From Aromatoleum petrolei (GTDB taxonomy: Bacteria; Pseudomonadota; Gammaproteobacteria; Burkholderiales; Rhodocyclaceae): a stretch of 64,000 bases of DNA. How positions within the stretch are numbered: position 1 is the stretch's first letter; each line of letters starts with the position of its first letter. The position numbers and the translations under genes were made by a program. The stretch spans positions 496,001 through 560,000 of the forward strand of contig NZ_CP059560.1 in NCBI RefSeq assembly GCF_017894385.1. Direction: 5' to 3'. Below, one piece after another: positions 25,430 through 34,562 of this stretch. A model generated the notes under the pieces. That model worked only from the letters and a program-made list of their open reading frames with translations. It searched no databases and was not told where the DNA came from.

Positions 25430-26632
25430 ATGGATCTGCGCTATACAGACGAAGAACTGGCCTTCCGCGACGAAGTCCGGAACTTCTTTAAAACCGCGCT
25501 TCCTGCGGACATCCGCCGCAAGTGCGAGCTCGGACAAAGAATTTCCAAAGAGGAAATGAAGCGCTGGGTGCGCATCCTCCACGAAAAAGGTTGGGCGACG
25601 CCGGCTTGGGCCAAGGAATGGGGCGGCACGGGCTGGAATGCCGTCAAGCAGTACATATTCAGGGAAGAGATGCACATGTCTCCTGTACCGGAGCCGGTCT
25701 CTTTCAACGTCAACATGATCGGCCCGGTACTGATCGCCTTCGGCACGGACGACCAGAAAAAGCATTTCCTCCCGAGGATTGCCACGCACGACTACTGGTT
25801 CTGCCAGGGCTTCTCCGAGCCCGGAGCCGGCTCCGACCTGGCATCCCTGCGCACCACGGCAGTCCGCGACGGCGATCATTACATCATCAACGGCCAGAAG
25901 CTGTGGACCTCGCAGGCCCACCACGCCGACTGGTGCTTCTGTTTGGTGCGCACCGACCCCGCAGCGAAGAAGCAGCAGGGCATCAGCTACTTGCTGATCG
26001 ACATGAAATCGCCGGGCATCACCGTGCGCCCGATCATCACCCTCGATGGCAACCACGAGACCAACGAGATGTTCCTCGACAACGTCCGCGTACCGGTGGC
26101 CAACCGCGTAGGGGAGGAAAACAAGGGGTGGGATTATGCCAAGTTCCTGCTCGGCCACGAACGCAGCGGCATCGCGCGCGTCGGTGTGTCCAAGTACCGT
26201 GTCCGCCGGGCGAAAGAGCTCGCTGCCAAAGTGATGCTGGGCGACAAGACACTGGTCGAGGATCCCGCCTTCCGAGAGCGCGTCGCCGCAATCGAGGTCG
26301 AACTGAAGGCTCTGGAAATGACCCAAATGCGCGTCATCTCGGAGAGCATGAAGGCCGCGAGCGACAAGCCCGACCCCAAGACCTCAATCCTCAAGATCAA
26401 GGGATCGGAGTTGCAGCAGGCCGCAGCCGAGTTGCTGATGGAAGTGGCGGGCTACGACGCGTTCGAATACGACAGGGACTTCCTGCGTGGCATCAAGAGC
26501 GAAACCGAAGCCGAACACGACTGGGCACTGGCGACAGCGCCCAACGCCTACTTCGCCCGCCACGTCTCCATCGTCGGCGGCTCCAACGAGATCCAGCACA
26601 ACATCGTGGCCAAGGCCATTCTCGGATTGTAA
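25430..26632 (+). CDS. Acyl-CoA dehydrogenase large subunit (PimC-like)
   Basis: A 400-aa subunit closely matching pimeloyl-CoA dehydrogenase large subunits: MDLRYTDEELAFRDEVRNFF, WFCQGFSEPGAGSDLASLRT, NGQKLWTSQAHHADW, and a C-terminal IVGGSNEIQHNIVAKAILG with Gly where homomeric enzymes have Glu. It starts 8 bp after the racemase stop, with the small subunit following after 8 bp. The gene order racemase, large, small argues for alpha,beta-dehydrogenation of a 2-methyl-branched or side-chain CoA ester. Confidence 0.93.
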   Translation: MDLRYTDEELAFRDEVRNFFKTALPADIRRKCELGQRISKEEMKRWVRILHEKGWATPAWAKEWGGTGWNAVKQYIFREEMHMSPVPEPVSFNVNMIGPVLIAFGTDDQKKHFLPRIATHDYWFCQGFSEPGAGSDLASLRTTAVRDGDHYIINGQKLWTSQAHHADWCFCLVRTDPAAKKQQGISYLLIDMKSPGITVRPIITLDGNHETNEMFLDNVRVPVANRVGEENKGWDYAKFLLGHERSGIARVGVSKYRVRRAKELAAKVMLGDKTLVEDPAFRERVAAIEVELKALEMTQMRVISESMKAASDKPDPKTSILKIKGSELQQAAAELLMEVAGYDAFEYDRDFLRGIKSETEAEHDWALATAPNAYFARHVSIVGGSNEIQHNIVAKAILGL

Positions 26633-26640
26633 GGACGCTC

Positions 26641-27792
26641 ATGAACTTCGATCTTTCCGACGAACAGCGGATGCTCAAGGATAGCGTCGACCGCCTGATC
26701 GCCGAGCAGTACGACTTCGAGTCGCGCAAGACCTATGCGGCGCAGCCCGACGGCTGGAGCCGCAAGCGGTGGGCCCAATTCGCCGAGATGGGCTTGCTCG
26801 CCCTGCCCTTCAGCGAGGAAGACGGCGGCTTCGGCGGCGGCCCCGTCGAGACCATGTTGGTGATGGAAGCGTTCGGTCGCGGCCTCGTGCTGGAGCCTTA
26901 CCTGTCGACCGTCGTGGTCTGCGGCAATCTGCTGCGCCTGGGCGCCTCCGCGGCCCAGCGTGCGGACCTGATTCCGTCGATTTCCGATGGCGGCCTGCTC
27001 ATGGCCTTCGCCCACGGCGAGACACAGTCGCGTTTCGACCTCGCGGACGTGGCCACCACCGCCCGGAAAGAAGGGGACGGCTGGCTGCTCAACGGAGCGA
27101 AGCGCCACGTGCTGCATGGTGACAGCGCCGACTGGCTGATCGTATCCGCGCGGGTTTCCGGCGATCGACGAGACCGTGACGGGATTGCCCTGTTCCTTGT
27201 GGACGCGAAGGCTGTCGGCGTCGCGCGCCGCAGCTACACGGTGCAAAACGGCTGGCGAGCGGCCGATGTCGACCTGTGCAATGTCCGTGTTCCTTCCACT
27301 GCACTGATCGGCACCACCGCCGAGGCCCTGCCCCTCATCGAGCGGGTCGTGGACATCGCGCTGACCGCGATCTGCACCGAGGCGGTGGGCGCGATGGAGA
27401 AAGCTACCGAGATTACGGTCGAGTACCTCAAGGTGCGCAAGCAGTTCGGCGTCACCATCGGTTCCTTCCAGGCGCTCCAGCACCGTGCCGTCGACATGCT
27501 AGTGGCGGTGGAGCAGGCGCGAAGCATGGCGATGTTCGCCACCATGATGGCCGACGAAAAGGATGCGGTTGAACGCTCGAGGTCGATCTCCGCTGCCAAG
27601 GTGCAGATCGGCAAATCGGCGAGATTCGTAGGCACTCAGGCGATCCAGCTCCACGGGGGCATCGGGGTGACGGAGGAGTGCAACGTCGGACACTACTACC
27701 GCCACCTGACCGTGCTGGAAATCCTGTTCGGCGACACCCACCATCACCTCTCCGCACTCGCCCTGGCCGGCGGACTGCCGAGTGCCGCGTGA
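26641..27792 (+). CDS. Acyl-CoA dehydrogenase small subunit (PimD-like)
   Basis: A 383-aa partner of the preceding subunit: MNFDLSDEQRMLKDSVDRLI, VRKQFGVTIGSFQALQHR, and QLHGGIGVTEECNVGHYYRH in place of an EGT motif. Very similar in layout to the small subunit at 16708-17874, so the window holds two heteromeric pairs. Confidence 0.92.
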   Translation: MNFDLSDEQRMLKDSVDRLIAEQYDFESRKTYAAQPDGWSRKRWAQFAEMGLLALPFSEEDGGFGGGPVETMLVMEAFGRGLVLEPYLSTVVVCGNLLRLGASAAQRADLIPSISDGGLLMAFAHGETQSRFDLADVATTARKEGDGWLLNGAKRHVLHGDSADWLIVSARVSGDRRDRDGIALFLVDAKAVGVARRSYTVQNGWRAADVDLCNVRVPSTALIGTTAEALPLIERVVDIALTAICTEAVGAMEKATEITVEYLKVRKQFGVTIGSFQALQHRAVDMLVAVEQARSMAMFATMMADEKDAVERSRSISAAKVQIGKSARFVGTQAIQLHGGIGVTEECNVGHYYRHLTVLEILFGDTHHHLSALALAGGLPSAA

Positions 27793-27905
27793 CGCTTCCT
27801 CCACGCTCGCTGTGCCTCCCGATACCAGCACGACGTCACGATCCGCAAACCCGCGGAACTGCCCGTGCGACTGCCGCTCTTCTACACCACTGACACGGTG
27901 ATGCC

Positions 27906-28130
27906 ATGATCGAATTCGATCGCGTTGCTAGGCACAGATATGACCCGGCACCAGAAAGAACCGCAGTCGCGGAATTCGACCGCATCCGCCACCTGCTCGC
28001 CAGCGTGCCGCTGGTGAATGACCTGGCTCCCGCCGAAATGACGCGTTTCGCGCGCGGGGCGCGGGAGCACCGAGCCGCAATGCACCGGTTGGCGAGGGTG
28101 GAATCGCCCGCTGAGCACCTGACCGAATAA
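27906..28130 (+). CDS. Small hypothetical protein
   Basis: A 74-aa frame in the 360-bp gap before the kinase gene. It is Arg/His/Glu-rich with no membrane segment, and no family is recognised. The ribosome site is poor. Kept only as a possible small gene. Confidence 0.25.
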   Translation: MIEFDRVARHRYDPAPERTAVAEFDRIRHLLASVPLVNDLAPAEMTRFARGAREHRAAMHRLARVESPAEHLTE

Positions 28131-28156
28131 ATGATGCATTACTCTGCGAACACCTG

Positions 28157-29224
28157 ATGGACACGAAGATGGAATCTACTCTCGACGGCCTAGTGGATGT
28201 ACCGCGTTTGCGGTGCTGGCTTGATGAGCATTTGGCGGAATTAGGCGACGGCCCGCTCACTTGTACACTACTGAGCGGTGGCAGCAGCAATGCAGTGTTT
28301 CGCATCAGTCGCGGAGGCGAGTCGGTGGTCCTGCGCCGCCCGCCCAAGGTGCCGCGCCCAGACAGCAACCGCATCATCGAGCGTGAGGCGCGTATGCTCA
28401 AGGCGCTGACCGGAAGCGACGTGCCGCATCCGCATTTTCATGCCTACTGTGCCGACGATACGGTGATCGGCGCACCGTTTTATCTGATGGCGATGGTGGA
28501 TGGCTGGCTTGGGTACGACGAGAACCGGTTCGACCCTGCGCCGTTCAATGTGCCCCAACATCGCCGGCAGAAGGCATTTGCCCTGGTGGAGGGCATCGCG
28601 CGCCTGGCAAAAGTCGATTATCGTGCCGTCGGCCTCAAAGATTTCGGTCGTCCCGAGGGTTTCCTCGAACGGCAGGTGGACCGCTGGGCCAGTCTGCTCG
28701 CCTCTTACCGCGAGAGCGAGAATTATCCAGGACGCGAGATCCCCGGGCTGAAATACGCCGCCGACTGGCTACGCGCCAATACGCCCGCCATGTCGCCTGC
28801 TGGAATCATCCATGGCGATTACAGCTTCGCCAACGCGCTGTTCCAGCATCAGCCGCCGGTACGCTTGGCGGCGATGATCGATTGGGAACTCACGACAGTG
28901 GGCGATCCGCTGCTCGATCTGGGCTGGGTGCTCTACGCGTTCCGTGGTCGCGACGAATCGACTCCGCCTGCAGGCTATTTCGATCCCGACGGTTATCCCT
29001 ATCGAGAAGAGCTCGCCGAATACTATGCTGAGCGCACCGGGCGCGACATCGGCAATCTCACCTATTACATGGTGCTCGCGCAGTACAAGCTGGCTTGCAT
29101 TCTCGAACGCCATTACGCCCGCATGCTCAATGGCCGGCAAACCAGGCATTTAGGCGAGGTCATGGGGAAGTTGGTGTTGCGTCTGGGAGCGAAAGCGGGG
29201 GAAATGGCAAAGGCGGCGGGATGA
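28157..29224 (+). CDS. APH-fold phosphotransferase (ACAD10/11 kinase-like)
   Basis: A 355-aa kinase of the phosphotransferase-enzyme family. It has the Gly-rich loop LLSGGSSNAVFRI (about 38-50), the catalytic loop IIHGDYSFAN (His219, Asp221) and the metal-binding IDWELTTVGDPLLDLGW (Asp242). The position of the usual ATP-binding Lys reads VVLRRPP, as common in this subfamily. Related kinases fused to acyl-CoA dehydrogenases (ACAD10/ACAD11) phosphorylate hydroxyacyl-CoA. It ends the plus-strand run of racemase and dehydrogenase pair. Confidence 0.88.
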   Translation: MDTKMESTLDGLVDVPRLRCWLDEHLAELGDGPLTCTLLSGGSSNAVFRISRGGESVVLRRPPKVPRPDSNRIIEREARMLKALTGSDVPHPHFHAYCADDTVIGAPFYLMAMVDGWLGYDENRFDPAPFNVPQHRRQKAFALVEGIARLAKVDYRAVGLKDFGRPEGFLERQVDRWASLLASYRESENYPGREIPGLKYAADWLRANTPAMSPAGIIHGDYSFANALFQHQPPVRLAAMIDWELTTVGDPLLDLGWVLYAFRGRDESTPPAGYFDPDGYPYREELAEYYAERTGRDIGNLTYYMVLAQYKLACILERHYARMLNGRQTRHLGEVMGKLVLRLGAKAGEMAKAAG

Positions 29225-29374
29225 CGCTATGGTGACAAGATACGCAATAGGCACCGTTCGATTTCCTACGCTTGGCCGAAGTTGTACCACACGTGCGTAG
29301 ACGAAAAATAACGCCTTTCTGGAACTGAGGTGGCCTGTCTACAATGGGCGCCCCCGGCATAAGCGGCGGCGGCC

Positions 29375-29570
29375 TGTTTGAATTGTTGAGCAAACAGGCC
29401 GACGCCAGATAACGAAGGCGCGAGTGGCGCCGTTGGCGCTTGCAGAAGATTTCCACGTATTCTCGATTAACGTCTGCGCGGGCGCCCGCGCAGACGTAGC
29501 ACTGATCATGCACCAATGCGTTCTTCAGATTGCCCCAAGAGCTCTCCATCAAGGCGTTGACGCTCCTATG
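29375..29570 (-). pseudogene. IS3-family transposase C-terminal remnant
   Basis: The minus strand encodes MESSWGNLKNALVHDQCYVC, then ADVNREYVEIFCKRQRRHSR and LRYLASA. These match the IS3 orfB tail pattern (ES-F-TLKNELVH, EYIEVFYNRQRRHS, LGYLSP). The DDE core is gone. It is the first of three fragments from unrelated elements packed into 0.65 kb. Confidence 0.75.
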
Positions 29571-29579
29571 GCAACTGGT

Positions 29580-29700
29580 ACGTTCTGGAGTCGGCCAGAT
29601 CGGCAAGAATGCGCGGGTACAGCTCCCTCACGATGTAGCGCGTCAGGAATCCACGAATTTCCTTGTTCGACGTACATTCCTTGGTCCGGCGATCGACTAA
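29580..29700 (-). pseudogene. IS110-type transposase C-terminal remnant
   Basis: The minus strand reads RRTKECTSNKEIRGFLTRYI followed by VRELYPRILADLADS, resembling the conserved tail of a group of IS110-family transposases (KEIxRxLKRYIARE). Only about 40 codons remain. Assignment by motif only. Confidence 0.5.
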
Positions 29701-29905
29701 ACCTGGTCTGAAGGTCACTTCAGGAGCCGTCGCTCCACCAACCTTACCGGGCTTCGTCACTATTAAGCCCCCATCCGTCATCCGTGAGGCCGGCTCCATC
29801 TCTCGCGAGATCGTCCTTGCCTGGCTGATCGACTCCGGCCGGTAGCCCGCCGCTGTGGCACTTGGCTATTCGCGGATAGCTCGCATGCCGGCCAGCGACC
29901 GGCGC

Positions 29906-30010
29906 CCATCATTAGCCTGATCCAGTCGGCTAAGTTAAACGGCCCCGATCCGTATGCGGTGAAAGACGTCCTCGCTCGGCTGCCGACCCAACCGGCCAGC
30001 CCGACCGGCG
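29906..30010 (+). pseudogene. IS66 transposase (TnpC) C-terminal remnant
   Basis: The plus strand reads IISLIQSAKLNGPDPYAVKD followed by VLARLPTQPAS, the conserved C-terminal region of IS66 transposases (LIxSAKLNGxDPYAYLKDVLxRLP) with a short deletion. The remaining bases to 30480 hold no gene apart from an operator-like site. Confidence 0.7.
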
Positions 30011-30210
30011 AGTTGGCAGACGGCGACAATCAGCATGACCGGTCAAACGACATTCATCTTGGCCGGTTGGATTCAGACCAACACATCATCGCCGAAAACA
30101 ACGGCTACGGGCGCCATTTTGTGCGCATCGTCCACCTGTTTCCCGCTTGGCACCCGCCCGGAAAGCGGTGGCCTACGGGCACACATGCAAAGTTGCGTTG
30201 ACTAATTTTC

Positions 30211-30223
30211 TGAATAGCGTTTA
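30211..30223. promoter_or_regulatory. Weak operator-like palindrome upstream of the ligase operon
   Basis: TGAAT-AGC-GTTTA, two mismatches from the shared motif, followed by an AT-rich run. It lies about 260 bp upstream of the ligase that starts the 30.5-38.9 kb operon. Weaker than most copies. Confidence 0.4.
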
Positions 30224-30482
30224 TATTTATAAACACGATCAGGCCATGTGGTCAGTGGGGGATTGGGATTGCTTACAGATACTCTCGGTCTCGCCCCGAG
30301 CCCACAGCGACCGGCAAGAATCATCGAAGAGCAACCTCGTCGTCAACGTATTCCCCCATGCCCACGGAGCATCCGGGAGATGCGGGACGCCATGCTCTGA
30401 AAGCAACGCAGGCTATTTGGGCGCACCTGTCCGTCGCCCCCTGGAACAGTTCGATTTTCTCCATTAGCAAGAGGGAACGTGA

Positions 30483-31757
30483 ATGAACGCAGGTAGCAAT
30501 CGAGAACTCTGGGATCCTGCCAGACAAGCGATGTCCGCTGAAGAGCTGGCCGCTGTACAGAGAACCGCTCTCGAAAAAATGTGGCGGCGCATCTGGGAAC
30601 AACCGATTCCCTTCTACAAGAAGAAGTTCGAGGCGGCTGGCCTGAATGCAGAGGAAATGCCGCCCCTGGACGAGATCCCGCGCACTATCAAAGACGAACT
30701 GCGCGCCGACGATGCGGCCAACCCGCCGTGGGGCACTTGGCGCGGCGTGGCTCTCGAGCAGGCCACGTCAGTAACGGCTTCCGCTGGCACGACGGGGAAG
30801 CCCATGATGTACCTGCGCACCTTCAAAGACGCCGACAAGATGTGGTCCGCAATTACGCGGTACTGGTGGCGTATGGGGTTGCGTCCCTATGGCCGCATGA
30901 CCCATAGCTGGCCGGGAGGAGTCTATAGCGGAGCAGGGGGGCACGTGAACGGCCTGCGACCGCTCCCCGCCATGGAGATTCCAGTTGGTCCGCCCATATC
31001 CGTGGACGTGGCCGCTGAACATCTGATGATCTGGCAGGCCCTCAAGCCGACTGCCTATATGACTACTGGATCGCAGCTGCACATTTACGAAGAGGCCGCC
31101 AAAAAGATCGGAATCGATCTAGGTGAACTTTTCCGCGGTGCATCCATGGCTATCATCGAGGCGAGTTGCCAGTTCGAGGGCCCGCGCAAGCGTTTCGAAG
31201 AACGCTACAACGTCCGCATCTTCAACACCAGCGGCTCCTCGGAAATCCCGGCCGGCGCTGTAAGCGACTGCCGCTTCCATACCGGCTTCCATACCCTCCC
31301 CGATCTGGCCATCGCGCAGGTGTGCGACCCGGTCACCGGCAAGGAGGTTCCGGAAGGCGGACGCGGTCACTTGGTATGGACCAGTCTGGATACCGACGCA
31401 TTCTGGCTGCGCTACGACGTCGAAGACATCGTCGAGCGCGTTCCGGGCTCCTGCCCCTGCGGGGAGATCGGGTTGCGCTACCGTTTGCTTGGGCGCAAGT
31501 CCGACATCTTCCAAGCGGGCGACCGCATGCTGTTCCCCCTGGACGTGCAGTTGGCACTCGATCCGCACGGGGCGCCTGAATTCGTGATGATCAAGTCCGA
31601 CAAGCAGGACGGAGTCATGCGTCTGCGAATCGAGTGCGAGGGGTCGCCGAATTCCCTGGTCCAGATCCTGGAGAAGGAGTTGGGCGTCAAGGTGGAAATC
31701 GAGCCCGTGGCGGTCGGCTCCCTACCCCGCTCCGCCTTCAAACCCAAGCGGACTTGA
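30483..31757 (+). CDS. PaaK-like adenylate-forming CoA ligase
   Basis: A 424-aa member of the phenylacetate-CoA ligase branch of the ANL superfamily. It has the ATP loop TASAGTTGKP (residues 98-107), the A5-like IFNTSGSSE and the hinge RYRLLGRKSDIFQAGDRMLF. GAGGGAAC precedes the ATG. It should activate a carboxylic acid to its CoA ester through an acyl-adenylate. It is the first gene of a seven-gene plus-strand run ending in a transporter, as expected for the entry step of a pathway. The substrate need not be phenylacetate. Confidence 0.87.
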   Translation: MNAGSNRELWDPARQAMSAEELAAVQRTALEKMWRRIWEQPIPFYKKKFEAAGLNAEEMPPLDEIPRTIKDELRADDAANPPWGTWRGVALEQATSVTASAGTTGKPMMYLRTFKDADKMWSAITRYWWRMGLRPYGRMTHSWPGGVYSGAGGHVNGLRPLPAMEIPVGPPISVDVAAEHLMIWQALKPTAYMTTGSQLHIYEEAAKKIGIDLGELFRGASMAIIEASCQFEGPRKRFEERYNVRIFNTSGSSEIPAGAVSDCRFHTGFHTLPDLAIAQVCDPVTGKEVPEGGRGHLVWTSLDTDAFWLRYDVEDIVERVPGSCPCGEIGLRYRLLGRKSDIFQAGDRMLFPLDVQLALDPHGAPEFVMIKSDKQDGVMRLRIECEGSPNSLVQILEKELGVKVEIEPVAVGSLPRSAFKPKRT

Positions 31758-31857
31758 TGAACCGAAACACCGCCTAAGGGAAGGCTCTGGCCCTTCCCGC
31801 AACGGACCTCTAACACAGGCCGGGATTTTTGGATAAACAACCTTTTCGAGGGGCTTC

Positions 31858-33411
31858 ATGACTGAGAGTGCATATCGGACCATTCGTCTGCACGCCTTGG
31901 GAGACATCCTGCGGGAACATCGACGTTCCCGGCGGAATTTTAGGGCCTTGGTAGAAGGCGACGTCTGCTATACGTACGAACAGTTCGACGTCCGGGTCAA
32001 TCGCCTGGCCAACCTCTTGCGTGCCAAGGGCATGCGAAAAGGAGAGCGCCTGCTCTGGATGGGCCAGAACTCCCATCGGCTGCTGGAATGCTTGCTGGCT
32101 GCCGCCAAGCTCGGCGCCATCTGCTGCCCCGCCAACTGGCGCATGAGTGAAAGCGAGATGGCTGCGGTGATAGAGGACTTCGCACCTCACGTCATCATCT
32201 GGCAAGAGGCGGAAGTGGGCGATACCGTGCGAGCCGCGCGCGGCAAGGTTAAGGACGAGCACTGCTGGATACAGCATGACAGTGACGGCCCCGACAGCTA
32301 CGAAGCTCTGCTGGCTATCCAATCTGACCGGGACGACGAGGAGCGCATAGAGCCGGAATTGCCGGTCCTGGCCGTCTACACGGCCGCTTTCGGCGGCCGG
32401 CCCAGCGCCGCCCTGATCACCCACTCAGCAGTCATGTACCAGAACTTGATCATCGGGCGGGTGCAGGGTGTGGACGAGAGCAGCGTGAATCTCAACTCCG
32501 GCCCCATGTGTCATATAGCCACCCTGATGACGACCCTGGCCGTGTTCCACCACGGTGGCTGCAATGCGTTCATCGCGCGCATGAACGCCGAAGACGTGCT
32601 GAAGTGCATCGAAAAAGAGCGGGTTACCCACGCCTTCCTCCCGCCTCCCACCATCGAACAGATCCGCGCCATCAACGCCGAAGGCAAGTACGACGTGAGC
32701 AGCTGCTGGGCCACCGCTGACGCCCAGGAGTACAACGGCAATCCCATGGTGGCCCCCGCCTCCAGCCCCTGGGGCCGGAATTTCGGCGGCTATGGCCAGA
32801 CCGAGGTGATGGGCATGTTCTCGATGCGCGCTTTCGGCGGCAGCACGATGGCGGGGCGCCCCATCTCCATGGTTCAGGTACGCATCGTAGATGAGACCGG
32901 GCAGGATGTGCCCCCCGGCGAGACCGGCGAGATCGTGGTGCGCGGGGCCTTGGTGATGTCGGGCTACTTCGATCGGGACCGACCCGGCGAGGAGAACGAG
33001 ACGCGCAGCCGCGACGGTTGGCACCACACCAACGATCTGGGCAAGCGAGAGGAAGATGGCTCCTTGGTCTTCGTAGGACCGAAAACCACCATCATCAAGT
33101 CGGCTGCGGAAAACGTCTACCCGGCTGAAGTGGAGAACTGTCTACGCACGCATCCTGCGGTGGCCGATGTCTGCGTCATCGGGGTGCCCGATCCCAAGTG
33201 GGAGCAGAGCGTCAAAGCCGTGGTGGTGCTGCGCTCTGACGCCAGCGCCACACCGGAAGAGTTGATCGAGCACTGCAAGGCCCGCATCGCTAGCTACAAA
33301 AAACCGCGCTTCGTCGACTTTGCCGATGCCCTACCCAAAGCAGGGTTCGTCGTCGATCGCAAGGCCGTGGATGCGGCCTTCGGCGGCGGCGGTTACCCGA
33401 AGGCCCATTAG
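31858..33411 (+). CDS. FadD-like acyl-CoA synthetase with altered ATP loop
   Basis: A 517-aa ANL-superfamily protein of normal length and domain order: YTYEQFDVRVNRLANLL, GYGQTEVMGMF (A5), GWHHTNDLGKREEDGSLVFVGP, AAENVYPAEVEN, ALPKAGFVVDRKAVD. The catalytic Lys region near residue 502 is kept. The ATP-binding P-loop, normally YTSGTTGxPKG, reads YTAAFGGRPSAAL (174-186), losing the Ser/Thr and Lys residues. Either it belongs to a variant subfamily or it has lost adenylation. It follows the PaaK-like ligase by 100 bp, so the operon holds two ligase-like proteins. Confidence 0.87.
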   Translation: MTESAYRTIRLHALGDILREHRRSRRNFRALVEGDVCYTYEQFDVRVNRLANLLRAKGMRKGERLLWMGQNSHRLLECLLAAAKLGAICCPANWRMSESEMAAVIEDFAPHVIIWQEAEVGDTVRAARGKVKDEHCWIQHDSDGPDSYEALLAIQSDRDDEERIEPELPVLAVYTAAFGGRPSAALITHSAVMYQNLIIGRVQGVDESSVNLNSGPMCHIATLMTTLAVFHHGGCNAFIARMNAEDVLKCIEKERVTHAFLPPPTIEQIRAINAEGKYDVSSCWATADAQEYNGNPMVAPASSPWGRNFGGYGQTEVMGMFSMRAFGGSTMAGRPISMVQVRIVDETGQDVPPGETGEIVVRGALVMSGYFDRDRPGEENETRSRDGWHHTNDLGKREEDGSLVFVGPKTTIIKSAAENVYPAEVENCLRTHPAVADVCVIGVPDPKWEQSVKAVVVLRSDASATPEELIEHCKARIASYKKPRFVDFADALPKAGFVVDRKAVDAAFGGGGYPKAH

Positions 33412-33522
33412 AGGGACGGGCCATCGAAGGGGTCGTCACACGAAAGGACGTGAACACCCTGAACGAAACCTTGTCCGCTGCGGTGTCGACGGGGACGAAC
33501 GACCGAAAGGAAAGGAGTAGAT

Positions 33523-34548
33523 GTGCATCTGAACATTGAGGATTTGATGATCCGCGCCAACCGGGCTGTCCGGGACTGGATACCGGAGGCGAGCATCACG
33601 GCCGTGGAACCCCTTCGGGGGGGGGCATCCAGCCTGACCTACCTGGCGACAGTTCGGGGCGGCCCGGCGAGCGATGAGAATATTGTACTGAAGGTGGCGC
33701 CGCCCGGCGTCAAGCCGGTGGGGAACCGGGATGTGCTGCGTCAGGCCCGGCTGCTCGCTGCTTTGGAAGGAACGCCAGGTCTGGCGGTACCCCGAGTGTT
33801 GTTCGCCGACGCCGGTGCGCCGGTCGAAGTGCCGCCTTTCTTCGCCATGAGCTTCGTGGCTGGGGATTCCTTCGAACCTCATATCGACGTTCCCGATAAC
33901 CCCAATCCCCCCGGCATGCCCCCGGCGGTCGAGATCGAGGGGCGCGCCCGCTCGGCTGCTCGCATGCTGGCAGCGCTCCACGGCGTACCCCTCCAGGCCA
34001 AGGGCCTGGGGGACGAGCCGGAAATCGCGTTGTCAGCTGAAGTGGAGCGCTGGGTCAAGCTATTCGCGACAGTGGACGAGGACCTCAAGCCCGGTTCAGT
34101 GGAGGTCGGTAACGCCCTCATAGCCTCCCTGCCGGCACCCGTGCCCTCCTGCCTCACTCACGGCGACTACCGCCTGGGCAACACGTTGTGCAGGGGAAAC
34201 GAGGTCGTGGCGGTTATCGATTGGGAGATCTGGTCACGCGGAGACCCACGGGTCGACCTCGCCTGGTTCCTGCTCACCGCCGATCCTAAAGTGCATCCCT
34301 CAGCGGTACGGGACGCGCCGGGCATGCCCCGGCCGGATGTCCTGCTCGGCGAGTACGAGGCCGCAACCGACCGGCGAGTGAGGGATCTAGGCTGGTTCCA
34401 GGCCTTGGTGCTGTTCAAGCTGGCGTCGATCAGCGCCCAAATCGCAAAGCACAAGCGGCGGGGTGGTGACCCGACCGGCGAGGGAGCGCGAGCGGCACAA
34501 GAGATACCGACCATGCTGGAGCGCGCGCGCGCACAGCTGGCTAACTAG
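33523..34548 (+). CDS. APH-fold phosphotransferase, stand-alone ACAD10/11-type kinase
   Basis: A 341-aa kinase: Gly-rich LRGGASSLTYLATV (31-44), Lys57 in IVLKVAPPG, catalytic LTHGDYRLGN (His213, Asp215) and metal site VIDWEIWSRGDPRVDLAW (Asp233). It begins at GTG 33523 with AAAGGAG upstream; a nearer ATG is out of frame. The gene 14 bp downstream encodes an ACAD10/11-type dehydrogenase. In animals the two domains are one protein that phosphorylates 4-hydroxyacyl-CoA and then removes the phosphate. The adjacent separate genes look like a split version. Confidence 0.88.
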   Translation: MHLNIEDLMIRANRAVRDWIPEASITAVEPLRGGASSLTYLATVRGGPASDENIVLKVAPPGVKPVGNRDVLRQARLLAALEGTPGLAVPRVLFADAGAPVEVPPFFAMSFVAGDSFEPHIDVPDNPNPPGMPPAVEIEGRARSAARMLAALHGVPLQAKGLGDEPEIALSAEVERWVKLFATVDEDLKPGSVEVGNALIASLPAPVPSCLTHGDYRLGNTLCRGNEVVAVIDWEIWSRGDPRVDLAWFLLTADPKVHPSAVRDAPGMPRPDVLLGEYEAATDRRVRDLGWFQALVLFKLASISAQIAKHKRRGGDPTGEGARAAQEIPTMLERARAQLAN

Positions 34549-34562
34549 CAAGGAGAAATGAA

